The notes beneath the pieces are model-generated. The model searched no databases. It was not told where the DNA came from and saw nothing but the letters and a program-made list of their open reading frames with translations. A DNA stretch of 64,000 bases from Mesonia aestuariivivens. Lineage in GTDB: Bacteria > Bacteroidota > Bacteroidia > Flavobacteriales > Flavobacteriaceae. The stretch lies in assembly GCF_019311235.1 (NCBI RefSeq), contig NZ_JAHWDF010000001.1, positions 337,622-401,621 of the forward strand. The letters run 5' to 3'. Position numbers and translations under genes: made by a program. Below are positions 41,601 through 50,600 of the stretch, one piece after another. Every line of letters starts with the position of its first letter. Position 1 is the stretch's first letter.

Positions 41601-42776
41601 TTATTTAAAAGCTGAAATTCCGGTAATATCGAGCCCTGTAATTAATAAATGAATATCGTGCGTTCCTTCATAGGTAATTACACTTTCTAAATTCATCATG
41701 TGGCGCATAATACTATATTCTCCAGTAATTCCCATACCGCCTAAGATTTGTCTTGCTTCTCTAGCAATTTTTATCGCCATTTCTACATTATTACGTTTGG
41801 CCATCGAAATTTGTGCAGAAGTTGCTTTGCCTTCATTTTTTAACTGTCCTAGGCGTAAAGCTAATAATTGTGCTTTAGTAATTTCGGTAATCATCTCTGC
41901 CAGTTTTTTCTGTTGAAGTTGAAAACCAGCAATAGGCTTGCCAAATTGAATACGTTCTTTAGCATATCTTAAGGCTGTATCATAACAATCCATCGCTGCG
42001 CCAATTGCTCCCCAAGCGATGCCGTAACGAGCAGAATCTAAACACCCTAATGGAGCGCCTAATCCACTTTTATTTGGTAACAAATTTTCTTTAGGAACTT
42101 TTACATCGTTAAAAATTAACTCCCCCGTAGCCGAAGCCCGTAGCGACCATTTGTTATGCGTTTCTGGTGTAGAGAATCCTTCCATACCACGCTCAACAAT
42201 AAGTCCGTGTATTCTTCCTTCTTCATTTTTAGCCCAAACTACAGCAATATCACAAAAAGGCGAATTAGAAATCCACATTTTTGCACCGTTTAATAGATAA
42301 TAATCGCCTTTATCTTTAAAATTAGTGATCATTCCTCCAGGATTTGAACCATGATCTGGCTCTGTTAATCCAAAACTTCCCATAAATTCACCAGAAGCTA
42401 ATTTAGGGAGGTATTTTTTACGTTGTTCTTCATTTCCGTATTGGTAAATGGGATACATAACCAAAGAAGACTGAACCGATGCGGTAGAGCGAACGCCGCT
42501 ATCACCTCGTTCAATTTCTTGCATAATTAAGCCGTAAGAGATTTGGTCTAAACCTGCACCGCCATATTCTTCTGGAATATAAGGACCAAAAGCACCAATT
42601 TCGGCTAAACCTTTTACAATAGATTGCGGAAATTCTGCCTTTTGTGCTGCTTCTTCTATAATAGGAGAAACTTCTCTTTTTACCCAATCGCGAGCTGCAT
42701 CGCGCACCATTTTATGCTCATCTGTTAATAAGTCGTCTATATGGTAATAATCTGGAGCTTGAAATAAATCTGCCAT
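41601..42776 (-). CDS. Acyl-CoA dehydrogenase, glutaryl-CoA dehydrogenase-like
   Basis: FAD-dependent dehydrogenase of 391 residues. FAD-binding segments are FGLTEPDHGSNPG near 135-147 and MWISNSPFCDIAVVWAK. The catalytic base is the Glu in TYEGTHDIH near residue 370. The block ERGDSGVRSTASVQSSLVMYPI carries an Arg at the position of the glutarate-carboxylate-binding Arg of human GCDH (SGYRS), and the C-terminal GLDITGISAF is also GCDH-like. This favours glutaryl-CoA dehydrogenase over short-chain dehydrogenases, and fits lysine degradation together with the saccharopine dehydrogenase family gene, though the two are not linked. Confidence 0.88.
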   Translation of the reverse strand: MADLFQAPDYYHIDDLLTDEHKMVRDAARDWVKREVSPIIEEAAQKAEFPQSIVKGLAEIGAFGPYIPEEYGGAGLDQISYGLIMQEIERGDSGVRSTASVQSSLVMYPIYQYGNEEQRKKYLPKLASGEFMGSFGLTEPDHGSNPGGMITNFKDKGDYYLLNGAKMWISNSPFCDIAVVWAKNEEGRIHGLIVERGMEGFSTPETHNKWSLRASATGELIFNDVKVPKENLLPNKSGLGAPLGCLDSARYGIAWGAIGAAMDCYDTALRYAKERIQFGKPIAGFQLQQKKLAEMITEITKAQLLALRLGQLKNEGKATSAQISMAKRNNVEMAIKIAREARQILGGMGITGEYSIMRHMMNLESVITYEGTHDIHLLITGLDITGISAFK

Positions 42777-42927
42777 AAACTATTTTTGAAATTCTTAAAA
42801 TTTTATGGCTAAATTTAGCGAAAGCGTAATAATGTAGCAATAATATCTCATTTTATTTTCTTATTTGGTAAGCTTAATATCTTTATATGATTTTCACGTA
42901 GAATAGAAAATAATTAAATCAAAATTT

Positions 42928-43173
42928 ATGGTCTTAATAAAGTGTTGCCTCATAATTCTATTAGTTCTTCTTGGGCTAAATTCTTGTAAGAAAAAGCAAA
43001 CAACTTCCAGACCTAGGCTAACCAATCAAGTCACTACAAAAAAGCAAAAAGAAATCATAACTAAATATGTAGACAGCTGCGCTCGTAGTTATAGCTATTA
43101 CTCAAAAAATGAATACTACTTTGTCGATCTTCAATACGTATTAACCAATAATCAACTTTATATAAATTGCTAA
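42928..43173 (+). CDS. Putative small lipoprotein
   Basis: The 81-codon frame starts with a good lipoprotein signal (IILLVLLGLNSCKKK, Cys at 20), followed by a Lys/Thr-rich stretch and a Tyr-rich C-terminus that ends abruptly in LYINC. No family is recognised. The hydrophobic signal with a lipobox is unlikely by chance, but the body is too short to judge, and it may be a remnant. The helicase promoter begins 8 bp after its stop. Confidence 0.5.
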   Translation: MVLIKCCLIILLVLLGLNSCKKKQTTSRPRLTNQVTTKKQKEIITKYVDSCARSYSYYSKNEYYFVDLQYVLTNNQLYINC

Positions 43174-43181
43174 AATAACCC

Positions 43182-43189
43182 TACCTTTG
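43182..43189 (+). promoter_or_regulatory. Predicted -7 element for the DEAD-box helicase
   Basis: TACCTTTG matches TAnnTTTG, 16 bp before the ATG at 43206. Confidence 0.6.
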
Positions 43190-43205
43190 CGACTTATAAT
43201 AAGAT

Positions 43206-44447
43206 ATGACATTTAAAGAATTGGGCATTATAGAGCCTATATTAAAGGCATTAGCCGAAAAAGGATATACACAACCCACACCTATTCAAGCGCAAGCTAT
43301 CCCTGTATTATTAGCAGGAAAAGACTTGCTGGGGTCAGCACAGACAGGTACAGGTAAAACAGCAGCTTTTACCATACCAATTTTACAACATTTAGCAGAA
43401 GGAGCACCGCCTAAAAAGCAAAGAAAAATACAGGTGCTTATCATCACGCCAACACGAGAATTGGCGATTCAGATTGATGATAATGTAAAGGCATATGCTA
43501 AATATACCGATATTAGAAGTGCGGTTATATTTGGAGGTGTAAAGCAAGCCTCACAAGTACGAACCTTAAAAAATGGAGTAGACGTGCTTACTGCAACTCC
43601 CGGAAGATTATTAGATTTAATTAATCAAGGGTTTGTTTCTTTAAAAAATGTGAATCATTTTGTGCTCGATGAAGCCGACCAAATGTTGGATATGGGTTTT
43701 GTGCACGACATTAAAAAACTCTTAAAGAAGTTGCCTCAAGAAAGACAATCCTTATTTTTTTCGGCAACGATGCCTAAATCGATAATCGATCTTTCAAAAC
43801 AAATTTTAGGAAATTTTGAGCGTGTAAATATTGCTCCACAGCAAACCACTGCTGAGCGTGTAGATCAAGCTATATATTTTGTGCCCAAGAAAAACAAAAC
43901 AAAGCTTTTGGTTCACTTATTAAAAACAGAACCTTTTGAGACTGTGTTAGTGTTTTCCCGTACTAAACACGGAGCGAATAAAATAGTAAAAAAACTAAGC
44001 CAAGCCGGCATCCAGTCGGCTGCCATTCACGGTAATAAATCTCAAAATCAACGTCAAAAAGTGTTGAACGGATTTAAGGACGGAAAGATAAATGTATTGG
44101 TGGCTACCGATATTGCTGCTCGCGGTATAGATGTTTCTCAGCTTTCGTTAGTAGTGCAATTTGATTTGCCGAATATAGCAGAAACGTACGTTCACCGAAT
44201 AGGGAGAACTGGGCGTGCAAAAGCCAGTGGAAGTGCAATAGCTTTTTGTGATCAGGATGAGCGTTCTTACTTAAAATCTATCGAGAAACTTATAGAACAG
44301 CGTCTACCAGTTGTCGAGCATGAGTTTAATGAAGAAGAGGCCAGTGTAGCGCAGGAGAGTTCAAAGCCATCAAAACCTAAAAGTAGATCTTATCAGCCTA
44401 ATACTAGAAGAACTGGAAATTCTAGAAATAAGAAAAAATCAAATTAG
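43206..44447 (+). CDS. DEAD-box RNA helicase, RhlE type
   Basis: ATP-dependent RNA helicase of 413 residues. Motif Q (PTPIQAQAIP) at 25-34, motif I AQTGTGKT at 45-52, Ia PTRELAIQ, II DEAD near 155-158, III SAT, V ATDIAARGIDV and VI HRIGRTGRA are all present. The short basic C-terminal tail (about 375-413, Ser/Lys/Asn/Arg-rich) fits RhlE-like proteins, which act in ribosome maturation and RNA turnover, often at low temperature. The 3' end overlaps the convergent methyltransferase gene by 4 bp. Confidence 0.95.
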   Translation: MTFKELGIIEPILKALAEKGYTQPTPIQAQAIPVLLAGKDLLGSAQTGTGKTAAFTIPILQHLAEGAPPKKQRKIQVLIITPTRELAIQIDDNVKAYAKYTDIRSAVIFGGVKQASQVRTLKNGVDVLTATPGRLLDLINQGFVSLKNVNHFVLDEADQMLDMGFVHDIKKLLKKLPQERQSLFFSATMPKSIIDLSKQILGNFERVNIAPQQTTAERVDQAIYFVPKKNKTKLLVHLLKTEPFETVLVFSRTKHGANKIVKKLSQAGIQSAAIHGNKSQNQRQKVLNGFKDGKINVLVATDIAARGIDVSQLSLVVQFDLPNIAETYVHRIGRTGRAKASGSAIAFCDQDERSYLKSIEKLIEQRLPVVEHEFNEEEASVAQESSKPSKPKSRSYQPNTRRTGNSRNKKKSN

Positions 44448-45160
44448 AGATTTAAGTAAAAATCTTTCACTAGATTTTTATAATCTTCTGTATAAATATG
44501 ACGATCAATTTCTATGATTAATTCAGTAATTTCTGGAGTTGTTTTTTCAAAACCAAATTGAAGTAAACTTCTTTTAATTACTGAATTTTCATTGCCTTTT
44601 ACTTGAGTTATTTTTTGAGGAAAAAGTTTTTCTTGTTCAGCAAGTTCAATAAATTCTTGTTGATTTTTAAACGGAATAATTGTGTAAAATTTACCGTCTT
44701 CAGCAAGTAATTGCGCAGCATATTTTGCTAAATCTTTAAACGGAAGCGCTTCAGTAAAGCGAGCTAAATCGCGATTTTTTTCGCCTGAGGTGTAATTTTC
44801 ATCATAAAACGGAGGGTTGCTCACGATGAGGTCGTAAGTTTCATCTTCCATTTCTTCAGCAAATTCATCTAAGCCTGCGTGATAGCAAAATAGGCGGTCG
44901 CCCCAATTGCTGTTTTCAAAATTATCAACACATTGCTCGTAAGCATTTTCTTCAATTTCAATAGCATCAATAAGTTCAGCAGTACTTCGTTGTGCAAGCA
45001 TTAAGCTAATAACTCCTGTGCCAGCACCAATATCTAAGATAGAAAATGGATGCTTTTCAAGTGATGCCCAAGCACCAAGTAAAACACCGTCGGTGCCAAT
45101 TTTCATCGCACATTGGTCTTGTTCAACTTTAAACTGTTTAAATTGAAATGCTTTTGACAT
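44444..45160 (-). CDS. tRNA1(Val) (adenine37-N6)-methyltransferase-like
   Basis: The start was set at 45160 (MSKAFQFKQFKVEQDQCAMK); an ATG at 45181 adds seven residues without family support. The 238-residue protein has the SAM motif LDIGAGTGVISLMLAQRS near 40-57 and the N6-adenine signature NPPFYDENYTSG near 108-119. This is the TrmN6/YfiC family, which methylates A37 of tRNA-Val in E. coli. Other small N6-methyltransferases are possible. rimM and rpsP lie upstream on the same strand with a gap of 64 bp. Confidence 0.87.
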   Translation of the reverse strand: MSKAFQFKQFKVEQDQCAMKIGTDGVLLGAWASLEKHPFSILDIGAGTGVISLMLAQRSTAELIDAIEIEENAYEQCVDNFENSNWGDRLFCYHAGLDEFAEEMEDETYDLIVSNPPFYDENYTSGEKNRDLARFTEALPFKDLAKYAAQLLAEDGKFYTIIPFKNQQEFIELAEQEKLFPQKITQVKGNENSVIKRSLLQFGFEKTTPEITELIIEIDRHIYTEDYKNLVKDFYLNL

Positions 45161-45224
45161 ACAAATTTTATTGCTTAACACTTAGAATATAGCATCTTTC
45201 CTCAAACCTGTTACCTAAAAAAAC

Positions 45225-45752
45225 CTAATCCAAGTACATTTCTATAAGTCCTTCAGGTACATTAAGATGTAATTCTTTCTTGGTTTTATCTAGTCTTTCT
45301 ATAAAATCATCGTTAACAGGAACCAAGATTTCTTTGCCTTGATGTTCTATTTCGAACAAGGCTTGCGGTGTGCTATCATTGATGCCTTTTAAAAGACCAA
45401 CCTCGCCAAAGCGTTTGTCAATAACGTGAAAGCCGATAATTTCGTGAAAATAAAATTGATCTTCTTCTAGATCAGGTAGAAATGATAAAGGAAGGTAAAG
45501 TTCTTTTTTAAGAATACGATCTGCGTCTTCTTCAGAAGTAATTTCTTCAAATTTAATGCGAAGTAAATTTGATTTTTGTAGCGAACTTTTTTCAATAAAA
45601 AATGGAATCAGGTTTTTATTCATATCAATAAAAACCGATTCCATCTCTAAAAAACTTTCAGGGTCATCGGTGTCAAGTTTGACTAAGATTTCTCCTTTAA
45701 AACTAAATTTGCTAACGATCTTACCAAGATAGAAACAATCTTCTTTTTGCAT
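45225..45752 (-). CDS. rimM: Ribosome maturation factor RimM
   Basis: Assists late maturation of the 30S head by binding S19. The 175-residue protein has the N-terminal beta-barrel (YLGKIVSKFSFKGEILVKLD) and the C-terminal PRC-barrel domain (FYFHEIIGFHVIDKRFGEVG, then ILVPVNDDFIERLD). It begins 17 bp after rpsP, as in most bacteria, so the pair is an operon. Confidence 0.94.
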   Translation of the reverse strand: MQKEDCFYLGKIVSKFSFKGEILVKLDTDDPESFLEMESVFIDMNKNLIPFFIEKSSLQKSNLLRIKFEEITSEEDADRILKKELYLPLSFLPDLEEDQFYFHEIIGFHVIDKRFGEVGLLKGINDSTPQALFEIEHQGKEILVPVNDDFIERLDKTKKELHLNVPEGLIEMYLD

Positions 45753-45769
45753 CGTTACCTTTTAATTTA

Positions 45770-46330
45770 TTAAGATTTTTTTTCTTCAGCTTTTGCTTCT
45801 TCAGCAGTTTCAGCATCAACTTGTTTGTCAGCATCTGCTTCAGGTTCACCTTCTTCAGTTACTGCAGCAGCTTCTGCTTCTGCGGCTTTAGCTTCCGCTT
45901 CACGCTTTTCGTTTACTTCTTTCTCAGCAGCAAATGCCTTGTCTCTAGCATCTTGTTCTGCTTTCGTAAGATTATCTTTCTTAGCGTTAATTTTTCCTTC
46001 TTTTTCTTCAACCCAAGCGTTAAATTTTTCTTCAGCTTGTTCTTCAGTCAAAGCACCTTTACGAACACCACCAGCAAGGTGATTTTTAAGTAAAGCTCCT
46101 TTGTAAGAAAGAATGGCACGTGCAGTGTCTGTTGGTTGAGCACCGTTTTGTAACCATTTTACAGCTCCATCAACATCTAATTCGATAGTTGCTGGGTTAG
46201 TGTTTGGATTGTAAATTCCTACTTTTTCTAAGAATTTACCGTCTCTTTTTGAGCGTGCATCTGCAGCTACGATCCAATAAAAAGGTTTACCTTTCTTACC
46301 GTGTCTTTGTAATCTTAATTTTACAGGCAT
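45770..46330 (-). CDS. rpsP: 30S ribosomal protein S16 with long acidic C-terminal extension
   Basis: The first 80 residues are bS16 (MPVKLRLQRHGKKGKPFYWI, KFLEKVGIYNPNT). The following 100 residues form an Ala/Glu/Lys-rich extension (AEAEAAAVTEEGEPEADADK) that doubles the protein to 186. Extensions of this sort are regular in Flavobacteriia. They are predicted to be coiled or disordered; their role is unknown. The opposite strand carries long spurious open frames because of the repetitive GCN/GAR codons. The gene has a typical promoter and is the first of the rpsP-rimM operon. Confidence 0.95.
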   Translation of the reverse strand: MPVKLRLQRHGKKGKPFYWIVAADARSKRDGKFLEKVGIYNPNTNPATIELDVDGAVKWLQNGAQPTDTARAILSYKGALLKNHLAGGVRKGALTEEQAEEKFNAWVEEKEGKINAKKDNLTKAEQDARDKAFAAEKEVNEKREAEAKAAEAEAAAVTEEGEPEADADKQVDAETAEEAKAEEKKS

Positions 46331-46376
46331 AAAAATTAAATTTTGGGGTTCTCGACCCCTGTTATTAATGAGTCTG

Positions 46377-46411
46377 CAAAGGTAGTATATAATTTTTTAT
46401 TTTTACACAAA
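46377..46411 (-). promoter_or_regulatory. Predicted rpsP promoter
   Basis: On the minus strand TACCTTTG (46377-46384) matches the -7 consensus, and TTTG (46408-46411) lies 23 bp upstream as a -33 element. Confidence 0.6.
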
Positions 46412-46430
46412 AGATTATTAATTTTTATTT

Positions 46431-46438
46431 TACATTTG
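46431..46438 (+). promoter_or_regulatory. Predicted -7 element for the 333-residue lipoprotein gene
   Basis: TACATTTG matches TAnnTTTG, 33 bp before the ATG at 46472. Confidence 0.55.
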
Positions 46439-46471
46439 TAACACTCAAATAGTTAAAATAGATCTGAATTT

Positions 46472-47473
46472 ATGAAAAAATTAACCCTGTTGTTGGTATT
46501 AGTTGTTTTTGCCGCCAGTTGTAGTGATGATATAGAAAGTAATACGCCATCTATTCAAGGTCAATTAAATAATAATTTTTTTAGATCTAATGTTTCTTCA
46601 GCTTTAATAAATGACGATTTATCGGTGACCCTAACAGGGGAAACTGGTGGAGATGAGATTACTTTAAAAGCTTCGAAATTTGAAATAGGATCTTACGTCC
46701 TGGGCCTAGGCTCTGAAAGTGAAGCTAATTATAATTTTGATGCTTCTAAAAGCTATGCTACAGGAACTACAGGAGATGGTTTAATTGAAATCACGAGAAT
46801 ACGAGGGCCTTATTTATCTGGAGAGTTTTATTTTAATGCCATTAATGGTGATACGATTAATGTGAGTAAGGGATCTTTTTTCGACGTTCCAGTCACAAAC
46901 TATGAAGAATATCTTTGTATAAGTGCAAGAGTAGGGGTTGAAATTGCTGAGGCCGCCTATAACCAAGTGACGATTGAAGATGATAACTTTGTAGAAATTT
47001 GTACGGCTTATAAAACGGCTTTAGAAGCTAAGAAAAGTGCTTGTGGAGATCCAGATGGTGATATTGCAACCATTCTTCAAGGAGTAGATTGTACTCCTGT
47101 TGAAGAAAATTTATTTACAGCAGAAGTAAATACTCAACAATATGAATATGTAGAATTGACTGCGGAAGAACTAGCAGATACTATTAAAATTAGTGCTTTT
47201 GAAACAGATATGAATGAGCTTACTATCTTTATCCCTAATGATATTGTCGTAGGAAATTTTGATGCTGCTGAATTGGGAAATACAGATGATTGGGTCTTTG
47301 AAGCTACCCTAGGAGAGATAACAACAATAGTTTCTTCTTCCGTTGTTTTAGAAATTACAACACACGATACTACTGAAGATAGAATTGCTGGCGAATTTGC
47401 ATTTACTTGTGAAGATAGTCAAGATACTAGCATAACCTATGAAGTTTCAGGTACATTTGATGTAGCTTATTAG
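46472..47473 (+). CDS. Surface-type lipoprotein with two similar halves, DUF6252-like
   Basis: The 333-residue protein has a lipoprotein signal with Cys17 followed by SDD, an acidic lipoprotein export signal. Residues about 30-140 (FRSNVSSALINDDLSVTLTG, SYVLGLGSESEANYNFD, GLIEITRIRGPYLSGEFYFN) resemble the DUF6252-type domain; residues about 215-333 repeat this arrangement in weaker form (NEL-IFIPNDIVVGNFDAAELG, RIAGEFAFTC). Between them is a Cys-containing helical segment (about 145-205). The function is not known. It has its own promoter and a strong terminator. Confidence 0.72.
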   Translation: MKKLTLLLVLVVFAASCSDDIESNTPSIQGQLNNNFFRSNVSSALINDDLSVTLTGETGGDEITLKASKFEIGSYVLGLGSESEANYNFDASKSYATGTTGDGLIEITRIRGPYLSGEFYFNAINGDTINVSKGSFFDVPVTNYEEYLCISARVGVEIAEAAYNQVTIEDDNFVEICTAYKTALEAKKSACGDPDGDIATILQGVDCTPVEENLFTAEVNTQQYEYVELTAEELADTIKISAFETDMNELTIFIPNDIVVGNFDAAELGNTDDWVFEATLGEITTIVSSSVVLEITTHDTTEDRIAGEFAFTCEDSQDTSITYEVSGTFDVAY

Positions 47474-47497
47474 AAGAATATTATTTCTTTATATTTT

Positions 47498-47531
47498 AAG
47501 TCACTTTCTTATTTAGAAGTGACTTTTTTTT
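47498..47531 (+). terminator. Rho-independent terminator upstream of dnaE
   Basis: AAGTCACTT (47498-47506) pairs with AAGTGACTT (47517-47525), followed by seven or more T residues. Confidence 0.8.
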
Positions 47532-47607
47532 GTTGATAACTTCCCTTTTTAGTAAGCTTAGCTTTTTCTAATTTTAGGGGTTCAAATTTCCAAAATAGTC
47601 ACTGCTC

Positions 47608-50600
47608 ATGTATTTAATTTTTGATACCGAAACTACTGGATTGCCAAAGCGTTGGAATGCACCTATTAGTGATTCTGAGAATTGGCCAAGAGCCATACAG
47701 ATTGCTTGGCAGCTGCATGATGAGTTGGGAGTTATGATCGAGCACGATGACTTTTTAATTCACCCCGATGGGTTTAATATTCCTTATGATGCTGAACAAA
47801 TTCATGGTATTTCTACAGAATTAGCAGCTGAAGAGGGTATTAGGCTTCGAGAAGGATTAGATCGCTTTCAGCAAGCCTTAGATAAAACTAAGTTCATTGT
47901 AGGTCAAAACGTAGGTTTCGATGTGAATATTATGGGAGCCGAATTCTACAGAGAAGGTATAGAGACAAATCTTACTGAGCTTCCGGTCTTAGATACATGT
48001 ACAGAAACAACAGCAAAACTTTGTCAGATTCCTGGTGGGCGTGGCGGTAAATTTAAGTTGCCAACATTAACTGAGCTTCATCAGCATTTATTTGGAGAGC
48101 CTTTTGCAGAAGCACATAATGCAACCGCCGATGTAGAGGCTACCACACGCTGTTTTTTAGAATTAGTAAGGCAACGAATTTATACGATTGAAGAATTAGA
48201 TGTTGCGCCAGATTATTTTGAAAACTATTCAGAAGCAAATCCGAAGCCTATTCCACTAATCGGATTAAAGCACATTAACCTGAAAAAAGCTTCCGAAGCG
48301 ATTCGGAAGAAAATGGCGAAGAAAGAGCCGCAAAGTGAACTTTCAGCTCAAGAGATACAAGAGAATATAGAAGTATTGCAAGATGAAGATTTCGTTCATC
48401 TACACAATCACAGTCAGTATTCCATTTTACAGTCCACCATTAGCGTACAAGATTTAGTGAAAGCCGCAGCAGAGAAACGAATGCCTGCAGTCGCACTTAC
48501 AGATCATGCTAATATGATGGGGGCTTTTCATTTTGTTACTGCGGTAGCTAAACATAATGATGAAGTTAAACAGAAACGAGCAGAAGCTGAAGAAAACGGA
48601 GAGACTTACGACGGTAGAGAAATGACCGGTATTGTAGGTTGTGAATTTTTTGTCTGTGAAAATCACACCGATAAAACCAGAAAAGATAACGGTTATCAAG
48701 TAGTGCTTTTGGCTAAAAACAAAAAAGGGTATCATAACCTTGCCAAAATGTCTTCTAAGGCTTACACCGATGGCTTTTATTATGTGCCGCGTATAGATAA
48801 AGAAGTAATTAAACAGTACAAAGAAGATGTGATGGTACTTACCGGAAATTTATACGGAGAAGTGCCAAGTAAGGTTTTAAATGTAGGTGAGAAGCAAGCA
48901 GAAGAAGCTTTATTATGGTGGAAAGAAGAGTTTGGAGACGATTTGTATATAGAGTTAATGCGTCACGGACAAGAAGATGAAGATCGGGTGAATGAAGTGT
49001 TAATTCGTTTAGCAAAAGAGCATGAGGTTAAAGTAATAGCTTCTAATAATACCTATTATTGCGATAAAGAAAATGCGAATGCACACGACATTTTATTATG
49101 TGTAAAAGATGGAGAAAAACAATCTACGCCTATAGGTAGAGGTCGTGGTTATCGCTATGGTCTACCTAATCAAGAATATTACTTTAAGTCGGCAACAGAG
49201 ATGAAAGATCTCTTTAAAGATTTACCAGAAGCCATTACCAATATTCAAGAGGTGGTAGAGAAAGTAGAGCCTTTTGTTTTAGCAAGAGATGTATTGTTAC
49301 CAGCCTTTACAATTCCTGAAGAATTTTTAGATGAAAAAGACAAAGAAGATGGCGGCAAACGAGGAGAAAATGCTTATTTGCGTCATTTAACCTTTAAAGG
49401 AGCAGAAGCTCGTTATGAAGAGATTACCGATTCTATTAAAGATCGATTAGATTTTGAACTTTCGGTTATTGAAAATACAGGTTATCCTGGTTATTTTTTG
49501 ATTGTAGAAGACTTTATTCGGGAAGCTAGAAATATGGATGTCTCGGTAGGTCCTGGTCGGGGCTCAGCAGCAGGAAGTGCCGTGGCCTACTGTTTAAAGA
49601 TTACCAATATCGATCCCATTAAATACGATTTACTTTTTGAGCGTTTCTTAAATCCAGATCGTGTAAGTATGCCTGATATTGATATTGACTTTGATGATGA
49701 AGGAAGAAGTCGGGTAATGGATTATGTTATCAAGAAATATGGAGCCAATCAAGTAGCGCAAATTATCACCTATGGTACAATGGCTGCCAAATCTTCAATT
49801 CGGGATACCGCCAGAGTGTTAGATTTACCGCTAAGTGATGCCGACCGTATTGCAAAGCTAATTCCAGATATGTCGAAATTGCATAAAATTTTTGCATTAG
49901 ATGAAAAAGGAATTAAAGCGAAGTTTAGAAGTGAAGAAGTAGATAAAGTAAACGAACTCCTTAATATATCTGAAGGTGACGACCTTGAGGCGCAAACCGT
50001 AAATCAGGCACGAATTTTAGAAGGATCAGTAAGAAATACAGGTATTCACGCTTGTGGGGTAATTATTACGCCAGGAGATATTACCAATTACGTTCCGGTT
50101 TCGGTGGCTAAAGATTCAGATTTATATGTCACGCAGTTTGATAACTCTGTGGTAGAAAGTGCTGGCTTATTAAAAATGGATTTCTTGGGGTTAAAAACCT
50201 TAACCCTTATTAAAGATACCATTAAGATTGTGAAAGGTCGCCACGGGATAGAATTAGATCCAGAAAATTTTCCGTTAGATGATGAAGAAACCTATAAACT
50301 CTTCCAGCGAGGAGAAACTGTAGGAATATTTCAATATGAATCTCCTGGAATGCAGAAACATATGCAGGCTTTAAAACCTACGGTGTTTGAAGATTTAATT
50401 GCGATGAATGCTTTGTACCGTCCCGGACCTATGGAGTACATCCCAAGTTTTATTGCCCGTAAACATGGCGAAGAAGAGATTACTTACGATCTTGACGATA
50501 TGGAAGAATACCTAAAAGAAACTTACGGTATTACGGTTTATCAAGAGCAGGTGATGTTGCTATCGCAAAAATTAGCCGATTTTACCAAAGGTGAAGCCGA

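Noticed and set aside
45821..46093. Two plus-strand frames opposite rpsP rich in Ser/Ala/Phe
   Set aside because: They are antisense shadows of the GAA/GCA-rich S16 tail.
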